Shown one piece after another: positions 15,712-24,556 of a stretch of 64,000 bases of DNA; the first letter of the stretch is position 1; every line of letters starts with the position of its first letter. The notes under the pieces were generated by a model that ran no database searches, was not told where the DNA came from, and saw only the letters and a program-made list of their open reading frames with translations. Source of the stretch: Azorhizobium caulinodans ORS 571 (GTDB lineage: Bacteria; Pseudomonadota; Alphaproteobacteria; Rhizobiales; Xanthobacteraceae); NCBI RefSeq assembly GCF_000010525.1, contig NC_009937.1, positions 3,663,501-3,727,500 of the forward strand, in the 5' to 3' direction. The translations under genes were made by a program, and so were the position numbers.

Positions 15712-16719
15712 TCATGCGCCCGCGGACAGCGCTCGCAGATAGCTGCGCCGCAGGTCGGCCGCTCCAGGCATACCATCGGTCATGTAGGGATGGACGGCGA
15801 AGCCGATGAGACGCCGCGCACCGGTTCCGGCGGCAACCGCGAGCTGCGCCTGCAGCCGTCCGATCGTGGCCGGATCTGCCGCGAAGGTCGTGCCATCCGT
15901 GCGGCCGGAAGGCTTCTCCGTGAACAGCTCCACGATCACATCGAAATCAGCGCCTCGACGGCGCAACGTCGCAAACAGCGGGGCGAGGCGGGCATAATTC
16001 GCCATGCCGAAGACACCCACCCCATCCTGCACCATCAGCTTCAGGGGCACGGACGTCAGAATGCGCTCCCAAAGTCCCTCAAGCGTCGCCGTCGTTGGAA
16101 TGCCACTGCGAAAGGTGGAGATGGACAGCACGCCCGGCCCCCGCGCGGCGGCGCTGATCCGGCGCAGATAGCCAGCGAGGAGATCGCGGTCCGCAGGATC
16201 GGCCCAGCTGTACTGGTCGATTTCGTAGGGAATGTAGTAGCCGGCGAAAGCGGGATGGTTGGAATGGCGCGCGGCCTCAAGGAACGCCACGCCCTCCGTT
16301 CCGACGCGATCGAGAAAGGCCGCGCGCTTTGCCCGATCGCCGGAGGCCAGCATCTGCCAGTATCCCCCATCATAAGGCAGGCCGAACGTCACCCGCACCC
16401 CGGCCGCCAGGGCAAAGTCGAGAATATCCAGCAGCAGCGGATCGGACAGGCCGTATTCCTGGCCGAAGGAGACCCACTGCAGGATGAGATGGCGGCAATC
16501 CAGGGTCGCGAACAGGTGGATGCGCTCTGCCCACGCGCTGCGCGGAAGATCGAGGTCACTCTTCCATGCCTGGAGAAACGTGCCGTCCAGCCGGCGCGGC
16601 AGCCAGCGCTGAAAAGGGCCCGACGAAGTCAGGGCGAGCACGCCACATCCCGCTACCACCCACATCAGCCCGCGGCGGGTGGGAGAACTCAGGCCCGGAT
16701 TAAATGATGGAATCAGCAT
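15712..16719 (-). CDS. DUF4434 TIM-barrel-like protein
   Basis: This 335-residue protein has an N-terminal membrane or signal segment (RRGLMWVVAGCGVLALTSSG) followed by a DUF4434-like domain: GTFLQAWKSDLDLPRSAWAERI near the start, LILQW, and a TIM-barrel-like run of beta strands. Related proteins resemble glycoside hydrolases and often sit by polysaccharide genes; function is not established. The first in-frame ATG, 16719, has no clear ribosome site, and the Met at 16665 is an alternative. It is divergent from wecB (start 16830) and next to the exopolysaccharide cluster, so a role in processing or degrading that polymer is a reasonable guess. It ends 52 bases from the convergent regulator; only a weak hairpin lies there. 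Confidence 0.7.
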   Translation of the reverse strand: MLIPSFNPGLSSPTRRGLMWVVAGCGVLALTSSGPFQRWLPRRLDGTFLQAWKSDLDLPRSAWAERIHLFATLDCRHLILQWVSFGQEYGLSDPLLLDILDFALAAGVRVTFGLPYDGGYWQMLASGDRAKRAAFLDRVGTEGVAFLEAARHSNHPAFAGYYIPYEIDQYSWADPADRDLLAGYLRRISAAARGPGVLSISTFRSGIPTTATLEGLWERILTSVPLKLMVQDGVGVFGMANYARLAPLFATLRRRGADFDVIVELFTEKPSGRTDGTTFAADPATIGRLQAQLAVAAGTGARRLIGFAVHPYMTDGMPGAADLRRSYLRALSAGA

Positions 16720-16829
16720 ACCAAATTAACAGTCATTCATATATCGTCGTTCCATGCTAGGCCATCGCCTGCAGGGAGCGCGTCAGGTCTCGCAACAGGG
16801 GCCGATCAACAGGTGATAACCGGTACCTC

Positions 16830-17996
16830 ATGAAGGTGATGAGCATATTCGGGACGCGGCCTGAAGCCATCAAGATGGCGCCGCTCGTCCGAGCCATCGA
16901 GGCGTCTGCGGATCTGTCGGGACTGGTGTGCGTGACGGGACAGCATCGCGCGATGCTGGATCAGGTGCTGTCTTTTTTCGGCATCGTGCCGGACATCGAT
17001 CTCGACGTGATGGTCCCCAACCAGACACTCAATGGGCTCATGTCCCGTGTGCTGGCACGCCTTGACGAGGCCCTGGCCACCCACCGCCCCGATTATGTGC
17101 TGGTTCATGGCGATACCACGACCGCGCTCGCGGCCACGCTTGCTGCCTTTCATCGGGGCATTCCCGTGGGCCATGTGGAAGCCGGCCTGCGCACCTACGA
17201 CCTCACCCAGCCCTGGCCGGAGGAAATGAACCGTCAGGTGGTGGACCGCATGGCCCGCGACCTCTTCAGCCCCACCGAGCAGTCCGCCGCGCATCTGCGC
17301 GACGAACGGGCACCAGGGCGGATTTTCGTTACCGGCAATACGGTCATCGACGCGCTGCTGATGACGCTCGGCCGCATCGATGCGGATGCGGAACTGAAAG
17401 CCACCCTCGACCGGCAGTTCTCCTTCCTGGACCCCGGTCGACGCCTCGTGCTGGTGACGGGACACCGGCGGGAGAATTTCGGCGAAGGTTTTGCCCAGAT
17501 CTGCGAAGCGCTGGCCGCGCTCGCGCAGAGGCAGGACATCGAGATCGTCTACCCTGTCCACCTCAATCCGAATGTCCGCGGGCCGGTGCACGAACGCCTT
17601 TCAGGAAAGCCGAACCTGCACCTCATCGCGCCGCTCGACTACGTCCCGTTCGTTGCCCTGATGCGTCGGGCGAACGTCATCCTCACCGATTCCGGCGGCG
17701 TGCAGGAGGAGGCCCCGTCCCTCGGCAAGCCGGTCCTCGTGATGCGGGACGTGACCGAGCGCCCCGAGGCCGTCGCGGCGGGCACGGTGGAACTTGTGGG
17801 GACCGACGCCGCCCGCATCGTCGCGCATGTCACCCGCATTCTCGATCGTGCCGACAGTCCGTCGGCTTCGGCTGCGCGCATCAACCCCTATGGCGACGGC
17901 GGCGCCAGCCGTCGCATCGTGGACGTGTTGTGCGGACGCATTCCGCTCCCTTTCCATGACCGTGCGGCGCAGCGGCCCGCACGCATGCGGAGGTAA
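16830..17996 (+). CDS. wecB: UDP-N-acetylglucosamine 2-epimerase
   Basis: A 388-residue WecB family enzyme converting UDP-GlcNAc to UDP-ManNAc in the cytoplasm. Family motifs are MSIFGTRPEAIKMAPLV at the start, VHGDTTTALAA, HVEAGLRT, PEEMNRQVVD and SGGVQEEAPSLGKPVLVMR near the C-terminus. Length is typical. It is first in the run of same-strand exopolysaccharide genes (gap to the next about 70 bases), so it probably supplies UDP-ManNAc dedicated to the NfrB-like glycosyltransferase, as shown for the E. coli N4 glycan receptor pathway. The intergenic region before it (16720-16829) is AT-richer than its surroundings and probably contains the promoter, but I see no clear boxes. Confidence 0.95.
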   Translation: MKVMSIFGTRPEAIKMAPLVRAIEASADLSGLVCVTGQHRAMLDQVLSFFGIVPDIDLDVMVPNQTLNGLMSRVLARLDEALATHRPDYVLVHGDTTTALAATLAAFHRGIPVGHVEAGLRTYDLTQPWPEEMNRQVVDRMARDLFSPTEQSAAHLRDERAPGRIFVTGNTVIDALLMTLGRIDADAELKATLDRQFSFLDPGRRLVLVTGHRRENFGEGFAQICEALAALAQRQDIEIVYPVHLNPNVRGPVHERLSGKPNLHLIAPLDYVPFVALMRRANVILTDSGGVQEEAPSLGKPVLVMRDVTERPEAVAAGTVELVGTDAARIVAHVTRILDRADSPSASAARINPYGDGGASRRIVDVLCGRIPLPFHDRAAQRPARMRR

Positions 17997-18067
17997 TTTA
18001 ATAAATGATCGGTCATAGAGCTCTTCAGGCCTCGAAAGGCCGGTCCGTCACGCGTTCGAGGGTCGTA

Positions 18068-20299
18068 ATGTCTGTCCACTACAACCGTTTCAAGAGCGCG
18101 GCCCTCGGCTGCGTGGCGCTCGCCGCGCTGGTGGTCTCCTCTTTTGACATGGCCCGCGCGCAGTCCGCCACGGATCCCGGCGAGACCGCTGCAGCGGCCA
18201 TCGAGCGCCTCACGGCGCGCGGGCGAGGCGCACGCACCGTTGCGCTCTCGGAACTGGGCATCCGCCGGTCCATCGTGCTGAACGGCATGGATGCGCGCCG
18301 CGACCTGTTCCTTCCCGTTCCGGCCGGCGTTCCGATCCGCGATGCCCGCGTGGACCTCGAAGGCCGCTATCTGCGGGGGGAAGGCGGCCGCACCACCTAC
18401 GTGGCCGCGGTGGACAGCGTGCCGGTGCTCTCCCGCGCCGTGACCGAGGACCAGGGGGCCGTTTCCGCCACGCTGCCGGTGACCGGCGAGCCCCGCCCCA
18501 GCGGCTTCGTCAATCTCAACATCGCCTGGTCATCGGTGGTCGGGCGGGATCTGTGCGACGACGAGCGCTCCATCGGCAACGTGCTCGAGATCGATCCGGC
18601 GACCCGCTTCACCTATAGCTACGACACGGCCGCCATCCGGGACATCGCGACAGCCTGGTCGGCGCTGCCCACGAAGCCCGTCATCCTGGTGCCGAACGGC
18701 ACGCTTCCCCAGGAAGTCTATGATGCGGCGTGGCGGATCGGCGTGGTGCTCGCCCGAGGCGGCAAGACGGCCCAGATCCGCACCCTTCCGCGGATCGGCG
18801 ACGAAGTGGACACCACGGGCCTGGCCGTCCCGGCCGCGCTCCAGACGGTAGGTCCCTTCCAGTCACTCGCCCGCGGCGGTCGGGTGCGGATCGCCAGCGA
18901 TGCGGAAGTGGGCGCCCTTCTCCTGTTGCAGCGTCAGGCCGGCCTCGAGGCCGACATCGTGATCGGCAGCGACAGCTACCGCGCCCAGACGGAGGCCGCC
19001 CTTCAGGCTCTGGAAGGCCAGATTGCCGGGCTGTCCACCGATGCCGCCGCCAACATCGCCAAGTGGCGTGCCGAAAGCCGCACGGCCGTCGTCGAAGTCA
19101 ACGACACCATCCGCCTGCTTCCCGGCGCCGGCCACCCGGTCATTGCCATCACCGCACAGGGCGGCGGCAATGCGGCGGGCTTTCTGTCCGAGCTCTGGCG
19201 CCCGCTCGGCCTGGTGCCGGCCGTCCGCGTCGCAGCGGCGAACGGACCCGATTTCGCCAATGCCCCGTCCCTCCCGCTCTCCCTGCTCGGCGGCCGCGCC
19301 GGCAGCTTCGACGTTTTGGCCCGCGGCGAATGGAGCGCCACGTTCGACCTGTCCTCCACCTTCACCGGCGGACGGATTCCCGAAGGCTTCCAGCTTGACG
19401 TCTCCGCCGCCCCGGGCGCCGGAACGTCGCCTGCGATCGCCTCGGTGTTCTTCAATGACTTCCTGCTCGGCGCCCGGAGCCTGACCGCCGACGGAAGGCC
19501 CGAGCGCATCGCGGTGAGCGTGCCCAACTATGCGCTGCTCGCCCGCAACACCCTGCGCGTGGTGGTCCAGCGTCAGCCGGTAAGCGACCGCTGCCGCGAA
19601 GTGCCGCAAGCCTTCCCTGTGGCCGTCCTGCCGTCCAGCCGCGTGATGCTTGCCCAGGCGCCGTCGGCGGTCAGCTTCATCGGCGTCATGCCCCGCCTGT
19701 CGGACAAGGCGACGCTCGTGATCCCGCGCGCTTATCTCGCCGATCCCGCGACCCTCGGCCGTGTGATCTCTCTCGCGTATGCCGCCGGCGTCCCGCCGGA
19801 GCGCTCCGACTTCACGGTTGTTGCCGACGGCGCCGAGGCTCGGCCGGAAAACGCCTTCCTCGCGGTGGACGCGCGGGTCGCCGGCGTGGAGGGCAAGGTG
19901 CATGTGGAAGGTGGCCGCCTCGTCCTCAACGGCTCGGGCAACCGGCCCATGCTGGACGTTTCCGGCCTCTCCCGGCTCGGGGTTGCCGAAGCGGTGAAGT
20001 CCGGTGACCGCTACGGCGTCGTCTACCGCACCATCGGCCAGGAGGCCCCGGTTCTCAATCCGAACTTCCTGCTCGGACGCGGCGACGTCGCCGCGCTCTC
20101 AGCCGACGGAACGCTGGTCGCGATCGACACGCAATCCTCCGACGGCGTCGCCGCCGCCACGGAGCGCGATCCCTTCAGCATCTTCACCCAGGTCGGCCGC
20201 TCCTTCGGCGCCATCGTGATCGGCGCCGGGATCATCGTCTTCCTTCTCTTCGTGCTGCTTGCCACACTGGCGCGCCGTGCGGCGTCCAGGCGGCAGTGA
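18068..20299 (+). CDS. BcsB-like periplasmic polysaccharide synthesis protein
   Basis: This 743-residue protein has a signal peptide (SAALGCVALAALVVSSFDMARAQ), large beta-rich periplasmic domains, and a single C-terminal membrane anchor (GAIVIGAGIIVFLLFVLLATLARRAASRR). That is the layout of BcsB, the periplasmic partner of membrane glycan synthases. Similarity to BcsB (IVLNGMDARRDLFLPVPAG...NIAWSSVVGRDLCDDERS, VVVQRQPVSDRCRE) is fair but diverged. I chose ATG 18068 over 18005 because it has GAGGG before it and the signal peptide starts there. Here it is paired with NfrB, 24 bases upstream, rather than a BcsA. Its inferred role is to guide or thread the polymer through the periplasm. Confidence 0.8.
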   Translation: MSVHYNRFKSAALGCVALAALVVSSFDMARAQSATDPGETAAAAIERLTARGRGARTVALSELGIRRSIVLNGMDARRDLFLPVPAGVPIRDARVDLEGRYLRGEGGRTTYVAAVDSVPVLSRAVTEDQGAVSATLPVTGEPRPSGFVNLNIAWSSVVGRDLCDDERSIGNVLEIDPATRFTYSYDTAAIRDIATAWSALPTKPVILVPNGTLPQEVYDAAWRIGVVLARGGKTAQIRTLPRIGDEVDTTGLAVPAALQTVGPFQSLARGGRVRIASDAEVGALLLLQRQAGLEADIVIGSDSYRAQTEAALQALEGQIAGLSTDAAANIAKWRAESRTAVVEVNDTIRLLPGAGHPVIAITAQGGGNAAGFLSELWRPLGLVPAVRVAAANGPDFANAPSLPLSLLGGRAGSFDVLARGEWSATFDLSSTFTGGRIPEGFQLDVSAAPGAGTSPAIASVFFNDFLLGARSLTADGRPERIAVSVPNYALLARNTLRVVVQRQPVSDRCREVPQAFPVAVLPSSRVMLAQAPSAVSFIGVMPRLSDKATLVIPRAYLADPATLGRVISLAYAAGVPPERSDFTVVADGAEARPENAFLAVDARVAGVEGKVHVEGGRLVLNGSGNRPMLDVSGLSRLGVAEAVKSGDRYGVVYRTIGQEAPVLNPNFLLGRGDVAALSADGTLVAIDTQSSDGVAAATERDPFSIFTQVGRSFGAIVIGAGIIVFLLFVLLATLARRAASRRQ

Positions 20300-20323
20300 G
20301 ACGCGATCCGGAAGGGCGGCAGC

Positions 20324-22441
20324 ATGCAGTATTTCCTGACCTACGGGGGCGCCGAATATTACGTCGTCCTGGAATGGGTCGCTGCCGCGACGGCGATCGT
20401 CATCGCCATCTCCAGCCTCGATGACCTGTTCATCGACGCCTATTTCTGGATCCGCGAAGGCTATCGCCGGCTCACGGTCAAGCGGCTGTTCCAGCCGCTG
20501 ACGCCGGAACAGCTGGTGGAGAAGGACCAGCAGCCCTTCGCCATCATGATTCCGGCCTGGCGGGAGTCGGAGGTGATCGCGGTCATGCTCGAGACCATGG
20601 TCGCGAGCCTCAACTACCGCGACTATGTGATCTTCGTCGGCACCTATCCCAACGACCCGGAGACGATCACAGAGGTCGAGCGCATGCGCCGGCGCTACAA
20701 GCAACTCCAGCGCGTGGAGCTGCCGCACAACGGCCCGACCAGCAAGGCAGACTGCCTCAACTGGGTGATCCAGGCCATCTTCCATTACGAGGAACTCCAT
20801 CAGACGGAGTTCGCCGGTGTGGTGCTGCACGACAGCGAGGACGTCCTGCATCCGCTGGAGCTTTATCTTTTCAACTACCTCCTGCCCCGCAAGGACCTCG
20901 TCCAGCTGCCCGTAGTCTCGCTCGAACGCAACTGGTACGAGCTGGTCGCAGCCACCTACATGGACGAGTTCGCGGAATGGCACGGCAAGGACCTGCCGGT
21001 CCGCGAAAGCATCTCCGGCATGGTGCCGTCGGCGGGCGTCGGCACGGGATTCTCGCGCCACGCTCTCCTCGCACTCTGTGCCGAGAATGGCGGCCGTCCC
21101 TTCAACGTGGACAGCCTGACCGAGGACTATGACATCGGCCTGCGACTGTCCCGTCTCGGCATGAAGTCGATCTTCGTGCGCTTCCCGGTGCAGTACGAGG
21201 TTCGCCGCCGGTCCATGTTCGGCAACGAGCGCGTGACCACGCTGGAGATGCCGCTGTGCGTGCGTGAGTTCTTCCCGGATAATTTTCGCGCCGCCTACCG
21301 GCAGAAGGCTCGCTGGACGCTGGGGATCGCCCTGCAGAGCTGGCGTCAGATCGGATGGCCAGGCTCGCTCGCGACCAAATACCTGCTGTTCCGTGACCGG
21401 AAATCGCTGGTGACCTCGCTCGTGGGCATCCTTGCCTACGTGCTCGTCATCCACTTCATGCTGTTCTATCTGGCGGCGCTCGCCGGCATCTGGACCGTCC
21501 GCTTCCCGCCGGTGTTTGCCGACAATCCCTGGCTGAGCTGGGTTCTGGGCTTCAATCTGGCAGCGCTTTTCCTGCGCGCCATCCAGCGCGCCTATTTCGT
21601 CTCGCGCATCTATGGTTACGAGCAGGGCCTGCTTTCCCTGCCGCGCATGGTGGTCTGCACCGCGGTGAATTTCATGGCCGCCGCCCGCGCGTGGCGCGTC
21701 TTCCTTCAGAATGCGATCTTCGGCGCACCGGTGACGTGGGACAAGACCGCCCACTTCTTTCCGACCGCCGACCAGTTGCTGGCCCGCCGCCGCCGTCTCG
21801 GCGACTTGCTGCTGACCTGGCAGGTGCTCGACCACGGGCGCCTCGAGGAAGCCCTCGCGGAGCAGAAGAAGCGGGACATCCCGCTGGGCCGCGTGCTCAT
21901 GGCGCAAGGCTGGCTGGATGACGAAACGCTGGCGGAGGCGATCGCCGTGCAGGCCGACCTGCCCCGCTGCCACCTCAGCGCGGAGGATGTGAAGCTGCAC
22001 GCGGACGACATGCCGCGGGCCCTGAGCGTCCGCTTCCGGACCATCTCGATCGGCCCCGCGCCGGATGGCACGCCCCGCATCGCCGTGGGCGGTCCTCTGC
22101 CCGCCGAAGCGCTGCTGGAGGTCGGCAATGCGCTGGGCGGCGTACCGCGGCAGTTCGTGGCCCGCGAGAGCGAGATCGCATCCGGCCTTCGGCTGCTGTC
22201 GGAGGCACCCGACCAGTTCACGACGGCCGAACACGGAAACGTGCCGTTGCTGGGCGACGTGCTCATGGACCATGGGCTGGTCAAGCGCGCCGATTTCGAG
22301 CATGCCATCGCGGATTACCGCCCCGAGCGTGACGGCCGCATCGGTGACTTCCTCGTCGCGCGCGGCGTCGTGACACGCGAAGCGGTCGAGGCGGCATTCG
22401 AGGAGCAACGGCGTCAGGCGCGCGAGCAGGTGGAGGCGTGA
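20324..22441 (+). CDS. nfrB: NfrB-like membrane glycosyltransferase with two MshEN-type modules
   Basis: A 705-residue inner-membrane processive glycosyltransferase. A GT2 domain (about 75-340) has DSED (170-173), TEDYDIG (266-272) and QKARW (327-331), the catalytic set of synthase-type GT2 enzymes. It is flanked by membrane segments (about 15-35 and 370-470). The C-terminal third has an MshEN/GspE-N-like module (about 486-575, RLGDLLL...PLGRVLMAQGWL) and a second, shorter one (about 640-700, PLLGDVLMDHGLV...RIGDFLVARGVV). MshEN domains bind c-di-GMP, and E. coli NfrB is c-di-GMP-activated. Start ATG 20324 has a GGAAGGG ribosome site. It should polymerise a ManNAc-containing glycan, by homology. 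The stop overlaps the next start (TGATG). Confidence 0.92.
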   Translation: MQYFLTYGGAEYYVVLEWVAAATAIVIAISSLDDLFIDAYFWIREGYRRLTVKRLFQPLTPEQLVEKDQQPFAIMIPAWRESEVIAVMLETMVASLNYRDYVIFVGTYPNDPETITEVERMRRRYKQLQRVELPHNGPTSKADCLNWVIQAIFHYEELHQTEFAGVVLHDSEDVLHPLELYLFNYLLPRKDLVQLPVVSLERNWYELVAATYMDEFAEWHGKDLPVRESISGMVPSAGVGTGFSRHALLALCAENGGRPFNVDSLTEDYDIGLRLSRLGMKSIFVRFPVQYEVRRRSMFGNERVTTLEMPLCVREFFPDNFRAAYRQKARWTLGIALQSWRQIGWPGSLATKYLLFRDRKSLVTSLVGILAYVLVIHFMLFYLAALAGIWTVRFPPVFADNPWLSWVLGFNLAALFLRAIQRAYFVSRIYGYEQGLLSLPRMVVCTAVNFMAAARAWRVFLQNAIFGAPVTWDKTAHFFPTADQLLARRRRLGDLLLTWQVLDHGRLEEALAEQKKRDIPLGRVLMAQGWLDDETLAEAIAVQADLPRCHLSAEDVKLHADDMPRALSVRFRTISIGPAPDGTPRIAVGGPLPAEALLEVGNALGGVPRQFVARESEIASGLRLLSEAPDQFTTAEHGNVPLLGDVLMDHGLVKRADFEHAIADYRPERDGRIGDFLVARGVVTREAVEAAFEEQRRQAREQVEA

Positions 22442-23136
22442 TGGGCCAGCGACATCTTGAGGCGGGGTTCGCCGTGCTTCTGGCCGCGGCGGTGATGTTT
22501 CCCGGTCTCGCCGGCGCCCAGACGGCGCCGCTGACACGACTCTACGCGCCGAAACCGCCCCAGGGGTCAGCCTACGTGCGCGTGGTGAACCCCACCGCTG
22601 CCGCGGCGGCCGTTTCCCTCGCGGGCGGCGCGCCGGTCACCCTCGGTCCCGCCACCGAACGCGCGCTTGCCTATCGAGTGGCACCCGGCGGCAAGCCCGT
22701 GACGCTCACCGTGGACGGCAAGCCGGTCGCCGGCGAGATCGTGCCCGTGGCGGACGGCTTCCTCACCATCGCCTTGTCGGGCGGTCCGGGGGGATGGAGC
22801 GCAAAGCCGCTGCCGGATGCCACGGAAGGCCGAGACGACCTCAAGGTCATGCTGCGCTTCTACAATCTGGCCGAGGGATGCACGGCCGCCCTCGCCGTCG
22901 CCGACGGCCCGACCGTGTTCGATGGGGTGCCGCAGAGCGAGAGCCGTCAGCGCGCAATCAACCCGGTGGACGCCAGCCTCGTGGGGAGGTGCGGTCCTCT
23001 CGCCTCCGCGCCCGTGCGCCTTCCGAAGCTGAAGGCGGGGGATCATTACAGCCTGTTCCTCGGCGGCAACGCCACCGCGCCGATCCTGCAGGGACAGGTG
23101 GACGAAACCGAGCCCTATCGCGGCACGGCCAACTGA
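22441..23136 (+). CDS. AlgF-like periplasmic O-acetylation protein
   Basis: This 231-residue protein has a signal peptide (LEAGFAVLLAAAVMFPGLAGAQ) and an AlgF-like start to the mature region (LTRLYAPKPPQGSAYVRVVNPT), a two-domain beta-sandwich pattern and a matching length (alginate AlgF about 216 residues). AlgF helps deliver acetyl groups in alginate acetylation. Alternative GTG start at 22438. The overlap with NfrB (TGATG) and the AlgI gene 24 bases downstream support a role in O-acetylating the polymer made by NfrB. Confidence 0.8.
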   Translation: MGQRHLEAGFAVLLAAAVMFPGLAGAQTAPLTRLYAPKPPQGSAYVRVVNPTAAAAAVSLAGGAPVTLGPATERALAYRVAPGGKPVTLTVDGKPVAGEIVPVADGFLTIALSGGPGGWSAKPLPDATEGRDDLKVMLRFYNLAEGCTAALAVADGPTVFDGVPQSESRQRAINPVDASLVGRCGPLASAPVRLPKLKAGDHYSLFLGGNATAPILQGQVDETEPYRGTAN

Positions 23137-23160
23137 CGGCGCATCGGGAGGCGCCGCCGC

Positions 23161-24546
23161 ATGGTCTTTGCCAGTGACAGTTTCATCTTCCTCTTCCTGC
23201 CGGTCTTCCTCGCGACCTATGCGCTGGCGCCCGCCGCCTGGCGCAATCTCGTCATCCTCGCCTTTTCCTGGACCTTCTACGCCTGGTGGCGGCTCGACTT
23301 CCTGCCGCTCATCGTCTCCATCGCGGTCTGGTCCTGGCTTACCGGCCTGTGGATCGCCGCGCGTCCGCCGGAGCGGCGGCGCCTGCCGCTGATCGTCGCC
23401 ATCCTGTGGCCGCTGCTGGCGCTGGTCTGGTTCAAGTACGCCAACCTGTTCGCGGAGACGGCGCTCTCCCTCGGCGCCCCGCTCACCGGCTGGCAGGCCA
23501 TCGTGCTGCCCATCGGTCTGTCCTTCTTCGTCTTCGGCGCCATCTCCTATTCGGTGGACGTAGCCCGCGGGACGGTGAAGGCCGAACCCTCCTTCATCAA
23601 TTACGCCACCTACCAGTCCATGTTCGGCCACCTCGTTGCCGGTCCGGTGGTGCGCTATGAATGGGTGGCCGAGCGGCTGAAGGCGCGCGCCTTCGACCGG
23701 GACGAGTTCGCACTGGGCGTCGAGCGCTTCATGCTCGGGTTCGCCCAGAAAGTGCTGCTGGCGGACACGCTGGCGCCGCTGGTGGATGCAGGCTTCTCGC
23801 TGTCGAACCCATCCGCTGCGGACGTCGGCCTCTCGGTCCTGGCCTATGCGCTCCAGCTGTATTTCGATTTCGCCGGCTACAGTTCCATGGCCATCGGCCT
23901 TGGGCTCATGGTGGGCCTGAAATTCCACGAGAATTTCGACAATCCATACCTGTCCTTCTCCATCACCGAATTCTGGCGGCGCTGGCACATCAGCCTGTCC
24001 ACGTGGCTGCGCGACTATCTCTACATCCCCCTCGGCGGCAGCCGCACCGGGCTGGCGCGCTCCTGCGTGAACGTCATGATCACCATGGGCCTCGGCGGCC
24101 TCTGGCATGGCGCGAGCTGGACCTTTCTCGTGTGGGGGCTGTGGCACGGTATCGGCCTCGTGTGGGTGCGCCTGTGGCGTGCCGTGGGCCTTCCCGTCCC
24201 GCCGGTACTCGTCGGCCACGTCGCCACCTTGCTGTTCGTGCTGTTCGGCTGGCTGCTGTTCCGCGCCCAGACCTGGGCCGAGTTCGGCGTGATGCTTCAC
24301 GGTCTGTCCGGAGCCAACGGCTGGGGGCTCTCCGACGCGCTCGGTGCCGCGCTGCGACCGACGCATCTGCTCACCATCGCGCTGGGGATCGCGCTCGTTT
24401 ACGTACCGCTCGCCGGTCGGGCTTCGCCGCAATTGGCTGCTAAGGGACGTTGGCTGACGTCCTGGTCCGCCCTGCCGCTGTGGCTGGCCGCCGTCTGGGT
24501 GCTCCAGGGCCGCACGGTCGTTCCCTTCCTGTATTTCCAGTTCTGA
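23161..24546 (+). CDS. AlgI-like MBOAT O-acetyltransferase
   Basis: This 461-residue multi-pass membrane protein carries MBOAT motifs: VFASDSFIFLFLPVFLATY at the start, LPIGLSFFVFGAISYSVDVARG, FGHLVAGPVVRYEW, the WRRWHISLSTWLRDYLYIPLGG motif, and the catalytic region GGLWHGASWTFLVWGLWHG with His316 and His329. AlgI passes acetyl groups from the cytoplasm across the inner membrane to periplasmic partners. Neighbours are AlgF-like upstream and two AlgJ/AlgX-like downstream, giving a full alginate-type acetylation set. No alginate polymerase is present, so the substrate is probably the NfrB-like polymer. Confidence 0.93.
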   Translation: MVFASDSFIFLFLPVFLATYALAPAAWRNLVILAFSWTFYAWWRLDFLPLIVSIAVWSWLTGLWIAARPPERRRLPLIVAILWPLLALVWFKYANLFAETALSLGAPLTGWQAIVLPIGLSFFVFGAISYSVDVARGTVKAEPSFINYATYQSMFGHLVAGPVVRYEWVAERLKARAFDRDEFALGVERFMLGFAQKVLLADTLAPLVDAGFSLSNPSAADVGLSVLAYALQLYFDFAGYSSMAIGLGLMVGLKFHENFDNPYLSFSITEFWRRWHISLSTWLRDYLYIPLGGSRTGLARSCVNVMITMGLGGLWHGASWTFLVWGLWHGIGLVWVRLWRAVGLPVPPVLVGHVATLLFVLFGWLLFRAQTWAEFGVMLHGLSGANGWGLSDALGAALRPTHLLTIALGIALVYVPLAGRASPQLAAKGRWLTSWSALPLWLAAVWVLQGRTVVPFLYFQF

Positions 24547-24556
24547 GGAGGCGCGG

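Noticed and set aside
20099-22537. 812-residue antisense frame over nfrB
   Set aside because: His/Asp/Arg-rich shadow; sense strand has GT2 and MshEN motifs.
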